Below, in pieces: positions 18,431 through 27,079 of a stretch of 64,000 nucleotides of DNA. This DNA is from Bacteroidota bacterium. GTDB taxonomy: Bacteria; Bacteroidota; Bacteroidia; Cytophagales; Cyclobacteriaceae. Numbering within the stretch: the first letter of the stretch is position 1; every line of letters begins with the position of its first letter. The stretch lies in NCBI GenBank assembly GCA_023417785.1, contig JAEZEH010000019.1, forward strand, positions 21,798-85,797, in the 5' to 3' direction. The notes below the pieces were generated by a model, which was given only the letters and a program-made list of their open reading frames with translations, did no database searches and was not told the DNA's origin. The position numbers and the translations under genes were made by a program.

Positions 18431-19135
18431 TTATTTTTCCTGCCCGTAGTATGAATCGGGCCCGTGTTTTCTTTCGTAGTGTTTGTTAATGAGCGAGTCT
18501 TTCAAGCGTGGAGCATCCTTTCGGATTTGTTCTGTGAGAAATGCCATTTGGGCTATGGATTCCAGCACTGCGCTGTTGTAAACTGCCTTTTCCGGAGTCT
18601 TGCCCCATGTAAACGGCGCATGATTGCCTACGAGAATCATTTCAACTTCGCGATAATCCATCGCGCGTTCTTTGAGACAATTTAATATCTGGAAGCCGGT
18701 CTCGTATTCATAATTGCCTTTGATCATGTCGTCGGCCATGGGCGGCGCGCAGGGTATATCAACCGTATTATGATCAGCGTGTGTGGTACCGAAAATCGGA
18801 ATGTCACGCTGGGCCTGTGCCCAGGCCGTTGCATATGTGCTGTGCGTGTGAACAATTCCTCCGATATCGGGGCATTGCTTATAAAGCACTGCGTGTGTCA
18901 ACGTATCGGATGAAGGGCGTAGCGATCCTTCAACTACTTTGCCGTCGAAGTCAACGATAACCATTTTAGCGGGGGAAAGATCTTTATAGGGAACGCCGCT
19001 GGGCTTGATGGCAAATACTCCCTGCGCCCGGTCAGCGGCACTCACATTTCCGAATGTAAACAGCACCAGGCCAAGTTCGGGAAGCTGCATGTTGTTGTGA
19101 TATGCAGACTCTCTGATGTGATCAAAACGACTCAT
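18431..19135 (-). CDS. araD: L-ribulose-5-phosphate 4-epimerase
   Basis: A 234-residue class II aldolase-fold epimerase that turns L-ribulose-5-phosphate into D-xylulose-5-phosphate. FTFGNVSAAD and IKPSGVPYKDLSP form the phosphate site. Zinc ligands are the histidines in IVHTHSTYATAWAQ and the later His in VGNHAPFTWG; TTHADHN supplies the catalytic Asp region. Only 4 bp separate it from araB. Confidence 0.96.
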   Translation of the reverse strand: MSRFDHIRESAYHNNMQLPELGLVLFTFGNVSAADRAQGVFAIKPSGVPYKDLSPAKMVIVDFDGKVVEGSLRPSSDTLTHAVLYKQCPDIGGIVHTHSTYATAWAQAQRDIPIFGTTHADHNTVDIPCAPPMADDMIKGNYEYETGFQILNCLKERAMDYREVEMILVGNHAPFTWGKTPEKAVYNSAVLESIAQMAFLTEQIRKDAPRLKDSLINKHYERKHGPDSYYGQEK

Positions 19136-19139
19136 GCTC

Positions 19140-20837
19140 TTAAGCGGGTTCTTTCAGGGAAACTTGTTGAGAGGACGTTGCATTTTCCATGTCAGCGCCG
19201 AATTGTTGATACCTGACATATCGTTCATTATAAATCCTGACGGCGTCCTGATTTGGATAGTATTCAGATTCGAAACCCTGCCCCATTTCATTCATCGCGT
19301 CTTCGACTGATGGGAATGCGCCTGCGGCAGTTGCCGCGAACATCGCTGCTCCCAACGCACAGGTTTGCTCGCTGCGATGAATCCGGATCGGCATATTCAT
19401 AACGTCAGCCATCACCTGCATAATGTATGGCGATTTTTTGGCGACCCCACCGAGGCCGATGAGCCCTTTAACGGGAACGCCCTCACTGACGAAACGCTCC
19501 ACGATAGCTCTGGCGCCGAAACACGTTGCCTCGACCAGAGCTTTAAACACCCGTGGCGCATCGCTTCCCAGGTTGAGGCCGGCAATCGCGCCTTGCAGTG
19601 CCTGATTCGCGTCCGGAGTACGGCGCCCGTTGAGCCAGTCCATCGCTAGTTCATCGTCTTCGTGCAGCGGTATTTCCGCAGCTTTTTTGCTTAGTTCGGA
19701 TATTATTCTAGAACCAATTTCATCCTTTAATCGCGAAGCCATACCGGGATCGATGGCTGTTGACGAGTCCAGCAGCTGGAGGGGCCAGGCAAGCAAATTC
19801 CGGAACCACGCATAAGTGTCGCCGAAGGCAGACTGTCCTGCCTCGAGTCCGACCATTCCGGGAATGACCGAACCGTCGACCTGACCACATATTCCGCGAA
19901 CGAATTTTCCTTCGAGATCGCTATGCGGTGCCACAAGCATGTCGCAGGTAGAGGTACCCATCACCTTGCTGAGGTGATAGGGTTCGATCTGTCCACCAAC
20001 GGCACCCATATGCGCATCAAACGCTCCAACACCGATGACTACGGTGTCCGGCAATCCAAGTCGTTCAGCCCATAATTTGCTGATCACGCCCGCGGGTTTA
20101 TCTGACGTCGATGTCTCTTTGAAAAGTCGTTGCGTAAAGCCTTTCAGCAACGGATCCAGCGATGAGAAGAATGAATCAGGTGGTAGCCCGCCAAACTCTT
20201 CGGCCCAAAGCGCTTTATGACCTGCTGAGCACACGCCACGTTTCATCTGATGGATATCCGTGCCACCCGTAAGCAAGAACGGAATCCAGTCGCAATGTTC
20301 AACCCAGCTGTAACAAGCTTCACGTACCCGCTCATCTGCGCGAAGCACGTGTAATAGTTTCGCCCAGAACCATTCAGAAGAATAAATTCCGCCGACGTAT
20401 TTTAAATAGTCTATGTCAAAATCCTGTGCGTGTCTGTTTATTTCGGCTGCCTCACGGATCGCGGTATGATCTTTCCATAACACGAACATGGCATTGGGGT
20501 TCTGCTCGAACCCGGGCGTCAACGCAAGTGGTGTCCCGGTGCGGTCTACCGCAACGGGAGTCGAGCCGGTGGTGTCGACTGATAATCCCCTGATGCGGGA
20601 AGCGGCTTCCTTGCCTGCCTTTTGTAAACACGCCTTAATTGTAGCGTCAAGGCCTTCGATGTAGTCGAGAGGATGTTGCCTGAATTGGTTTTCAGCGGCA
20701 TCACAAAAGAGTGCCTCACGCCATCGGGGGTAAGCAAAAACAGACGACGCTATCTCGCGGCCCTTGCGATCGACTATAATCGAGCGGACAGAATCCGTCC
20801 CATAGTCAACGCCAATAAAATAATCACCGTTTTCCAT
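19140..20837 (-). CDS. araB: L-ribulokinase
   Basis: A 565-residue FGGY-family kinase that phosphorylates L-ribulose. The N-terminal phosphate loop reads FIGVDYGTDSVRSIIVD, as in AraB. GLSVDTTGSTPVAVD, SWVEHCDWIPFLLTG and VIGVGAFDAHMGAVGGQ are AraB core segments. The C-terminal ATP site is GLIGLGGVAKKSPYIMQV with CALGAAMFAA. It is the first gene of araBDA, preceded by a 21-bp palindrome 38 bp upstream of the ATG. Confidence 0.96.
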   Translation of the reverse strand: MENGDYFIGVDYGTDSVRSIIVDRKGREIASSVFAYPRWREALFCDAAENQFRQHPLDYIEGLDATIKACLQKAGKEAASRIRGLSVDTTGSTPVAVDRTGTPLALTPGFEQNPNAMFVLWKDHTAIREAAEINRHAQDFDIDYLKYVGGIYSSEWFWAKLLHVLRADERVREACYSWVEHCDWIPFLLTGGTDIHQMKRGVCSAGHKALWAEEFGGLPPDSFFSSLDPLLKGFTQRLFKETSTSDKPAGVISKLWAERLGLPDTVVIGVGAFDAHMGAVGGQIEPYHLSKVMGTSTCDMLVAPHSDLEGKFVRGICGQVDGSVIPGMVGLEAGQSAFGDTYAWFRNLLAWPLQLLDSSTAIDPGMASRLKDEIGSRIISELSKKAAEIPLHEDDELAMDWLNGRRTPDANQALQGAIAGLNLGSDAPRVFKALVEATCFGARAIVERFVSEGVPVKGLIGLGGVAKKSPYIMQVMADVMNMPIRIHRSEQTCALGAAMFAATAAGAFPSVEDAMNEMGQGFESEYYPNQDAVRIYNERYVRYQQFGADMENATSSQQVSLKEPA

Positions 20838-20875
20838 ACAAAGGAGTTTTCAATCGATTGATTGCAAGGCCAAGA

Positions 20876-20896
20876 TACACTTATTTTGTAAGTGTA
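20876..20896. promoter_or_regulatory. candidate AraR operator upstream of araB
   Basis: TACACTTA (20876-20883) and TAAGTGTA (20889-20896) form a perfect 8-bp inverted repeat with a 5-bp centre, 21 bp in all. It lies 39-59 bp upstream of the araB start, in promoter position. The same TACACTTATTT string recurs in front of a GH51 gene at 10730. AraR as the binding protein is an inference from locus and symmetry. Confidence 0.6.
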
Positions 20897-20939
20897 AGTA
20901 TAACATTTATCTTTTTTCATGAAAAATTTGGAGGACCAG

Positions 20940-21605
20940 TCAAAGATTGCTGTAATCCGGGGCGAAAAGAACAACGTTTTGGTAATCTGAAAACTCCTCG
21001 GGGCCATGCTGACCTGTAATAACTACGCAGGACATCCCTGCGTTCTGCGCAGCCTCCACTCCCTTTGGTGCGTCTTCAAAAACCAGGCATTTGGATGTGG
21101 CAACTCCTAACGTGGACGCAGCATGCAGAAACGTTTCGGGATGAGGCTTACTGTGTTCAACGTCCTCACCGCATAGGATGCAATCAAATAACTCTCTGAT
21201 CATCAAGTTGTCGAGAACGAAATCAACGTTGAATCTTGGGGCCGCCGATCCAATTGCCATCGGACGCCCCAGCGACCTGGCCCTGCCGAGAAATTCCGCA
21301 AGACCTGGCAGGAGCCGGAGATGTGGTCTGTAAAGATGCTGATACCGTTCCTCTTTCCGCCTGATGATATCCGCCATGTCGCGGGGGGTGAACCGGTTGG
21401 GGCCAAAGATCCGCCCCAGTACCTCCTCGTTCTTTCCATACATCTCGCGTTTTACTTCCTCGAAAGAAAGCGAAGCACCGAGTTCCCGCGTGATGACGTC
21501 AAACCACACCTCCAGGTGAAAGGCCATATCGTCGATCATCGTGCCATTGAGATCAAATACAAACGCCTCGAATTCGCCGACGTGAGAAGGGCTAACCTGC
21601 GACAT
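20940..21605 (-). CDS. HAD-family phosphatase (beta-phosphoglucomutase-like subfamily)
   Basis: A 221-residue HAD phosphatase with an alpha-helical cap. The first motif reads FDLNGTMIDD: the nucleophile Asp is there, but the usual general-acid Asp two residues on is Asn. Motif II is AIGSAAP, and motif IV is LVFEDAPKGVEAAQNAGM with the acidic pair. The ATG at 21605 overlaps the stop of the M28 peptidase by one base (TAATG), so the two genes are translationally coupled. A sugar phosphate is the likely substrate class. Confidence 0.85.
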   Translation of the reverse strand: MSQVSPSHVGEFEAFVFDLNGTMIDDMAFHLEVWFDVITRELGASLSFEEVKREMYGKNEEVLGRIFGPNRFTPRDMADIIRRKEERYQHLYRPHLRLLPGLAEFLGRARSLGRPMAIGSAAPRFNVDFVLDNLMIRELFDCILCGEDVEHSKPHPETFLHAASTLGVATSKCLVFEDAPKGVEAAQNAGMSCVVITGQHGPEEFSDYQNVVLFAPDYSNL

Positions 21606-23077
21606 TATTGTCCATATAATTTCTTTCCGGCCTCCTGAAATTTGTCGCCTTCGACCCACGCAGGTCGCGTTCCATTGTTGACCAGAAGATGGACGGCGTA
21701 CACATAGCTTCTGTAGAACCGTGTGATATACTCCAGGTCAAGGGAAGAAACCTCGTCGGCTGCCTGATGATAGTATTTGAATATCTGATCATCCATTTTC
21801 ACAACGCCGGGCTGAAGTTTGATGGCAGGGATACCTTCCTTGGCAAACGAGACCTGATCTGATCTTTCGTAAAAACCTTCACGCGGGTCAGGGTCACCGC
21901 CAAGTTTGAACCCAAATTCTTTCGCAGCCTCGCGCAGTATGTCATCGGTGCTTGTCCGACCCAGACTAATGGACGTGATCGTCGAGGTATCGTTGTAACC
22001 AACTCCATCGCAGTTCAAATTAAGTATCGTCTTGTTCAACGGTACCAGGGGGTGTTTTACATACCATTTGCTTCCTAAAAGACCTTTCTCTTCAGAGGTA
22101 AGTGCAATAAGGAGTACTGATCTGGCTGGGGGATTCTGAGAAAGGAACTTCGCTGCCTGAATCAGCGCGACCGTACCGATCGCGTTGTCGCGTGCGCCAT
22201 TGTAAATCCGATCCTCTTTCTGCTCATTGGGGTCCACACCGATGTGATCATAATGGGCGGTGAGAATTACAAACTCATTTTTTAATGCGGGGTCTGTCCC
22301 TTCGATCATCGCCGCCACGTTCTTTCCGGTGTGGTACATTGGTGGCGGAGCGGCAACCGACAGGCTACCGTTTATTTTTTTCTTTTCATTCAACGACAAC
22401 TTCTTTATGTCACGCGGTTTTATCCAGACAAAGGGAATGCCTTTGCTTTCAGTATTTTCCGCAATCCCCCAGGAATCCTTTTGAAACGCGTTGACTAACG
22501 CACTCCATGGAACTTGTTGAAATGCCAGTACTTCGACCAGACCAATGGCACCGGCTTTTTTTACAAGGCCGAGTTTATCGCGGCTGGCCATATAGACTTT
22601 ATTGATATTATCGGCCTCGCGTGAGCCAGCCAGTGCCAAAACCATTTTACCTTTGATGTCAATACGTTCGAGATCCTCAGGGGAACCGTATCCTACATAA
22701 ACGAATTCACCACTCCAGTCAACGTTTTCGCCTTCCAGGAGGAGCATGCTTTCCTTTAGCTCATACGATTCATCAGCAAGCTTAACAACCCCCTTTTCGG
22801 GTGCGCGATATCTGACAAGGTTTACCGGCTGGAAGAAGTCTTCCGTTCCCGGGGCCGGTTTAGCGTCCAAACTCTGAAACTGCGCACGAATATAATTTGC
22901 GGCGATATCCAGTTCAGGTGATCCGGTATCGCGGCCTTTCATTTCATCCGACGCGAGGAAGGTAAGGTGAGCCTCCGCTTCGGACCGAGTAATTGTCTGT
23001 TGGATTTGATTGCGCGTCTTTTCCTGGCTTATGGCCGGAATCGACACCAAGTATGCCACAATGAATAGGAACCTCAT
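21605..23077 (-). CDS. M28-family zinc aminopeptidase, secreted
   Basis: A 490-residue exopeptidase with an N-terminal signal peptide (about 17 residues, ending AISQEK). A PA-like insert (roughly 120-230) precedes the M28 core. Zinc ligands are seen in TAHYDHIGVD (His, Asp), GARDNAIGTV (Asp), TSEEKGLLGS (Glu-Glu, catalytic and metal), NLNCDGVGYND (Asp) and KYYHQAADEV (His). Periplasmic or outer-membrane-associated peptide degradation. Coupled to the HAD gene; glnN lies upstream on the same strand behind its own terminator. Confidence 0.92.
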   Translation of the reverse strand: MRFLFIVAYLVSIPAISQEKTRNQIQQTITRSEAEAHLTFLASDEMKGRDTGSPELDIAANYIRAQFQSLDAKPAPGTEDFFQPVNLVRYRAPEKGVVKLADESYELKESMLLLEGENVDWSGEFVYVGYGSPEDLERIDIKGKMVLALAGSREADNINKVYMASRDKLGLVKKAGAIGLVEVLAFQQVPWSALVNAFQKDSWGIAENTESKGIPFVWIKPRDIKKLSLNEKKKINGSLSVAAPPPMYHTGKNVAAMIEGTDPALKNEFVILTAHYDHIGVDPNEQKEDRIYNGARDNAIGTVALIQAAKFLSQNPPARSVLLIALTSEEKGLLGSKWYVKHPLVPLNKTILNLNCDGVGYNDTSTITSISLGRTSTDDILREAAKEFGFKLGGDPDPREGFYERSDQVSFAKEGIPAIKLQPGVVKMDDQIFKYYHQAADEVSSLDLEYITRFYRSYVYAVHLLVNNGTRPAWVEGDKFQEAGKKLYGQ

Positions 23078-23122
23078 GAATTACAGTTATTCCGGAAAGT
23101 AGCGTATTTGGTTCAAAAAGAA

Positions 23123-23149
23123 AAAGCGGCCTCCGTGGAAAGCCGCTTT
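23123..23149 (-). terminator. intrinsic terminator of glnN
   Basis: AAAGCGGC (23123-23130) pairs with GCCGCTTT (23142-23149), an 8-bp GC-rich stem with an 11-nt loop. On the minus strand it runs into TTTTTCTTTTTG. It lies 22 bp past the glnN stop. Confidence 0.85.
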
Positions 23150-23170
23150 ATGGTATATCCGGTCGAACTA

Positions 23171-25330
23171 TTATCTGAGGAACAGCAGTTCGCGGTACTT
23201 TACCAACGGCCAGTCCTCGTTGTCCACGAGCAATTCAAGTTTATCGACGGCATCCCGTATCACATCAAAATATTTCTCTTTGATATCGTCACAATATGCG
23301 ATCGCGCGCTTGTGGGTATCGGTTATTTTGTTGGCCCGCTTCCGTTCTTCGGTCATGGCATATACGTTGTTCTTGATCGTATCGATGTGACCGGAGATTC
23401 GTTTGATGGTTTCCACCACGGTAGAGTTATCGATGCCAAGGCCAGCGAGACCATTTGCATTTTCAATGAGTTTAGTCTGATACGCGATGGCAGTCGGAAT
23501 GATGTGGTTCATGGCGAGGTCGCCCATCACGCGACCTTCGATCTGGACGCGTTTGATATACCCTTCCCAACGGATCTCAGTGCGTGCTTCCGCCTCCTTG
23601 CGAGACATTACACCATGTTTCTCAAACAGCGCGAGAGCGTTTTTTGAAATATAAGCTTCCAATGCGCGAGGCGTATTCCTGATATTGCCAAGGCCACGCT
23701 TCTCTGCCTCTTCAACCCATGCATCAGAGTAACCATCGCCTTCGAAACGGATGTTTTTAGACTCCTTAATGTATTGACGAAGCACGTTTACAATCGCGAG
23801 GCGTTTCTCCTGACCACTCTCAATTTCTTTTGATACTGCTGTATAGAATTGATCGAGTTGCTCAGCAACGATGGTGTTGAGTGCGGTCATGGGCGTACCA
23901 CAGTTGTCACTTCCCCCGACTGCGCGGAACTCGAACTTATTTCCGGTGAAGGCAAATGGGGAAGTCCGGTTACGGTCCGTAGCATCAAGGATAATTTCAG
24001 GAATCTGATCTATTCCGAGCTTCATATACATGTTGTCACCTTTCTGGATCTTTACGTTTCCTTTTCCTTCGAGCTCATCCAGCACCGACGTCATTTGTGA
24101 TCCTATAAACACTGACATGATCGCAGGAGGCGCTTCGTTGGCTCCGAGGCGGAAATCATTTCCAGCATTGGCGATACTTGCGCGAAGCAGATCCGAGTAT
24201 GCGTGAACGGCCTTGATTGTGGTGACAAAGAACGTCAGGAACATAAGGTTATCACGTGCACTACTCGTCGGTGCAAACAGATTCACGCCTGTATCTGTAA
24301 TAAGTGACCAGTTATTGTGTTTACCAGAACCGTTGAGACCGGCAAAGGGTTTCTCGTGAAAGATGGCACGTAAGTCATGCTTGTCAGCAACGCGCACCAT
24401 AACATCCATCATCAGCTGATTGTGGTCGTTGGCTACATTCGCTTCTTCGAACAGCGGAGCCACTTCGAACTGGCTTGGCGCCACTTCGTTATGACGGGTT
24501 CGCACCGGTATGCCCACTTTATAGCATTCGATCTCAAAATCTTTCATGAAATCGTAAATGCGGGAAGGGATTGAGGCAAAGTAGTGATCTTCCATCTGCT
24601 GCCCACGGGCCGGCGAGTGACCAAAGACGGTACGCCCTGCCATTACGAGGTCCGGACGCGCCATGAAGAGCGCTTTGTCGACAACGAAGTATTCCTGCTC
24701 TGCACCGAGCGATGCAGTAACGTGCTGTATGTCTTTATCAAAGAGTTGACAAACTTTCGTAGCCGCAAGGTCTACAGCTTTGAGTGCTTTTAACAAAGGC
24801 GCTTTTGTATCGAGCGTTTCTCCGGTGTAGGATACGAATACAGTGGGAATACAAAGTGTTCTGCCATAGAGGAACATGGGCGATGTAGGATCCCAGGCAG
24901 TGTAGCCACGTGCTTCGAAGGTGCTGCGAATGCCACCGTGTGGGAAAGACGATGCGTCGGGCTCTTGCTGAACCAATTCGCTACCCTTAAACCGTTCGAT
25001 ACCCGCGATAGCATCGAAGAAAGAGTCATGTTTTTCGGCTGTACCGCCAGTCATCGGTTGGAACCAATGAGTAAAATGGGTTGCGCCTTTGCTCATGGCC
25101 CACGATTTGGCTGCGGAAGCAACAGCATCGGCTGTACTTTCGTCAATCTTTTCGTGGTTTTTTATTGCCTGACTTACCTTTTTGTAAATCCCAGGCGCTA
25201 GTGTTGCGCGCAGTTCCTCCATGCCAAACACGCTCTCACCGAAATATGTTGAGACTTTTGGATACACGTCAACGGGCATGCGAACGCGTTCGCTCATCAT
25301 TCGAAGAGCTTCAAATCGTAATTGGGCCAT
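23171..25330 (-). CDS. glnN: glutamine synthetase type III
   Basis: A 719-residue GSIII, the dodecameric form common in Bacteroidota; ATP-dependent amidation of glutamate. Family signatures are FTHWFQPMTGGTAEKHDSF, GAEQEYFVVD (metal Glu), EVAPSQFEVAPLFEEANVA, FAGLNGSGKHNNWSL and NRTSPFAFTGNKFEFRAVG. The long C-terminal helical region, rich in charged residues, is the GSIII-specific part. Single gene with its own terminator. An upstream CAAATCTA at 25360-25367 resembles a minus-strand -7 box, but I cannot place a matching -33 box. Confidence 0.97.
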   Translation of the reverse strand: MAQLRFEALRMMSERVRMPVDVYPKVSTYFGESVFGMEELRATLAPGIYKKVSQAIKNHEKIDESTADAVASAAKSWAMSKGATHFTHWFQPMTGGTAEKHDSFFDAIAGIERFKGSELVQQEPDASSFPHGGIRSTFEARGYTAWDPTSPMFLYGRTLCIPTVFVSYTGETLDTKAPLLKALKAVDLAATKVCQLFDKDIQHVTASLGAEQEYFVVDKALFMARPDLVMAGRTVFGHSPARGQQMEDHYFASIPSRIYDFMKDFEIECYKVGIPVRTRHNEVAPSQFEVAPLFEEANVANDHNQLMMDVMVRVADKHDLRAIFHEKPFAGLNGSGKHNNWSLITDTGVNLFAPTSSARDNLMFLTFFVTTIKAVHAYSDLLRASIANAGNDFRLGANEAPPAIMSVFIGSQMTSVLDELEGKGNVKIQKGDNMYMKLGIDQIPEIILDATDRNRTSPFAFTGNKFEFRAVGGSDNCGTPMTALNTIVAEQLDQFYTAVSKEIESGQEKRLAIVNVLRQYIKESKNIRFEGDGYSDAWVEEAEKRGLGNIRNTPRALEAYISKNALALFEKHGVMSRKEAEARTEIRWEGYIKRVQIEGRVMGDLAMNHIIPTAIAYQTKLIENANGLAGLGIDNSTVVETIKRISGHIDTIKNNVYAMTEERKRANKITDTHKRAIAYCDDIKEKYFDVIRDAVDKLELLVDNEDWPLVKYRELLFLR

Positions 25331-25507
25331 AAATGGTTGTAGTTTTGTCTAGTTGGCTCCAAATCTATCAGATTTTTCGGCAAAGCGGGTAATTACGGAC
25401 GCACGATTTTGATTTTTTTATTAAGAACACGATTGCATAAGGTTCAATTAAAACCTATTAATAAAAAAAACGGTACTTTTTGCAATCGTCGTAATCCAGA
25501 AATGAAA

Positions 25508-25529
25508 AAGCCCCTGATGGGGGCGCTTT
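25508..25529 (-). terminator. intrinsic terminator after the DUF2807 gene
   Basis: GCCCC (25510-25514) pairs with GGGGC (25520-25524) in a short GC-only stem flanked by AAAA and CTTT. On the minus strand TTTTTCA follows. It lies directly past the stop at 25536. Confidence 0.6.
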
Positions 25530-25535
25530 AACAGG

Positions 25536-26219
25536 CTAATTCGATTTTTTTACTGATCCTCCGCTGCTGGAATTGGTCATGGAGCGTGAGGGGTTACCCC
25601 GGAACCGGATACTCCCACCGCTACTGGCATCGGCTCTGAGTCTGGAATCCACGCTCAGCTTGATCTGCCCGGCGCTGCTAGCCCGCACGTCGGCCTCATT
25701 GCTGTCAAGCTCATACGCATCTATCTGACCCGCGCTTGATACGTCACCCTCAAAAGCTTTGGTTTGACCGCGAAGTTCGATCTGGCCGGCGCTTGAGGCA
25801 CTCGCCTCGATACTCCGGGCATCGACTTCGATCTCGATATTTCCCGCGCTCGAGCATTGCAAAACCAGGCCATCTGTCCGGAGAACGCCGTCCCCGAAAA
25901 TGTTTCCCGCCGAACTTGCGTATAGTTTATCAAGTTTTGTATAAGTAACGTAGACGCGGACATTGACCTTTCCGCGGATGTTACCGCTTCTGAGGTGGAT
26001 TTTGAGATATGAGCCTGAAACCTCTGTAATCACATTGCTCAGTTGGGTTCCGGAAGTTTCGACACGCACTCCTTCGCGATTGCCCTTCTTTACGTACACA
26101 TCAATGCCCTCCGACACTTTGATTCCTGTAAAGGTTCCGACATTCCGTTCCTCCGATTCCTGCGCCTGAACAGTGACTCCGAAGAGCACCAACATGAAAA
26201 GCATTCCCAAATTCTTCAT
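25536..26219 (-). CDS. secreted DUF2807 (head GIN domain) beta-helix protein
   Basis: A 227-residue exported protein; signal peptide of about 20 residues ending TVQAQ. The rest is a single-stranded beta-helix of the DUF2807 type: ISEGIDVYV-like opening (VSEGIDVYVKKGN), then rungs in which SSAGNI, SSAGNI, SSAGQI, SSAGQI, SSAGQI and SSGGSI recur at intervals of about 20 residues. The family has been called putative auto-transporter adhesin head GIN domain; function is not established. It stands alone between glnN and a TerB-like gene. Confidence 0.88.
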   Translation of the reverse strand: MKNLGMLFMLVLFGVTVQAQESEERNVGTFTGIKVSEGIDVYVKKGNREGVRVETSGTQLSNVITEVSGSYLKIHLRSGNIRGKVNVRVYVTYTKLDKLYASSAGNIFGDGVLRTDGLVLQCSSAGNIEIEVDARSIEASASSAGQIELRGQTKAFEGDVSSAGQIDAYELDSNEADVRASSAGQIKLSVDSRLRADASSGGSIRFRGNPSRSMTNSSSGGSVKKSN

Positions 26220-26376
26220 AAAAATCTATTTGACTGAAAGACCGGCCCGGAAAAGAAGGGTTGCATCTTTCCCCAAAGTGTGCTAATTATTTTATCTATG
26301 TACGAAAACAACGCAATTTTCAGTAAAAATGAACATATCTTTTCCAAGATTTGTATCTCAAACCTAACAGTGCAAT

Positions 26377-26781
26377 ATGATTTTCGACAAAAAAGCCGAG
26401 TTGAATGTCCTCATCAATCTCGCTGCAAGTGATCAAAACGTTGCTGAGCGTGAGTCCAAGTTAATTCATCTCATCGGTAAAGCCAATGGGGTTTCCAAAG
26501 AGGAAGTTGACGCGCTGCTCTCCAGCCCGAAACCAATCGGTAACATTGACTCACTTACTACTGATGAGAAGTTCGAGCACCTATATCAATTAATTCAGTT
26601 GATGAAAATGGACGGTCAGGTGTTTAGAAGCGAAATTGTTTTCTGCGAGCAGATCGCTGAAAAACTTGGATTTAAGAAGTCGGTAGTAGCTGAAATTTCG
26701 CAACATGTGTATAGCGATCCATCCATAACAGCAGATCGCGACATGCTCAAGGAAAAAGCAATGAAGTATCTTCGGCATTGA
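26377..26781 (+). CDS. TerB-like helical protein
   Basis: A 134-residue all-helical cytoplasmic protein. The pattern LINLAASDQNVAERESKLI followed by LIQLMKMDGQVFRSEIVF shows the two acidic motifs of the TerB/DUF533-like fold, where an Asp-Gly turn and nearby Glu may bind a metal. No operon partner: the DUF2807 gene is divergent and the 156-bp inverted-repeat element follows 39 bp later. A specific role cannot be given. Confidence 0.75.
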   Translation: MIFDKKAELNVLINLAASDQNVAERESKLIHLIGKANGVSKEEVDALLSSPKPIGNIDSLTTDEKFEHLYQLIQLMKMDGQVFRSEIVFCEQIAEKLGFKKSVVAEISQHVYSDPSITADRDMLKEKAMKYLRH

Positions 26782-26819
26782 TCGATATGTTTAAGAAATA
26801 AAATCAGATATTAAAAAAC

Positions 26820-26975
26820 AGGCTGTCTCAAAAGTCTCTTTAAGAAAAAATGCCCCATAGACAATTTCGTTTATGGGGCATTTGTTTGTTTATCTCAGAC
26901 TTTTGTTTTGCCTGTAATGCGATTCCTTATATTTTATTGGCTTACCAAAATCGAAATTGACTTTTGAGACAGCCT
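26820..26975. mobile_element. MITE-like element or IS remnant with 17-bp terminal inverted repeats
   Basis: AGGCTGTCTCAAAAGTC (26820-26836) is the exact reverse complement of 26959-26975, bracketing a 156-bp unit with no complete gene. GGCTGTCTCAAAA-type ends are familiar from Bacteroidota insertion sequences, so this is probably a non-autonomous derivative or a decayed copy. No clear target-site duplication was found; the flanks are A/T runs. It sits between a plus-strand and a minus-strand gene, at a convergent junction. Confidence 0.65.
26848..26883. terminator. bidirectional hairpin inside the inverted-repeat element
   Basis: AAATGCCCCATA (26848-26859) pairs perfectly with TATGGGGCATTT (26872-26883), a 12-bp stem with a 12-nt loop. 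An A run lies on the left and T-rich sequence on the right, so it can stop transcription in both directions. It would end both the TerB-like gene and the convergent hydrolase gene. Confidence 0.65.
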
Positions 26976-27079
26976 CTTTTTTTATTTGCATCACGTCGGC
27001 AACGTCAGATAGATTCGAATACAGAAATTCAACATCCTGAATGTCTGCCCATGCGAAGATGGCTGGTAGTTTAATTAAA

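Noticed and set aside
25360..25384. CAAATCTA plus CAAA as a minus-strand promoter for glnN
   Set aside because: The spacing between the two elements is 13 bases, well short of the 19-21 expected.
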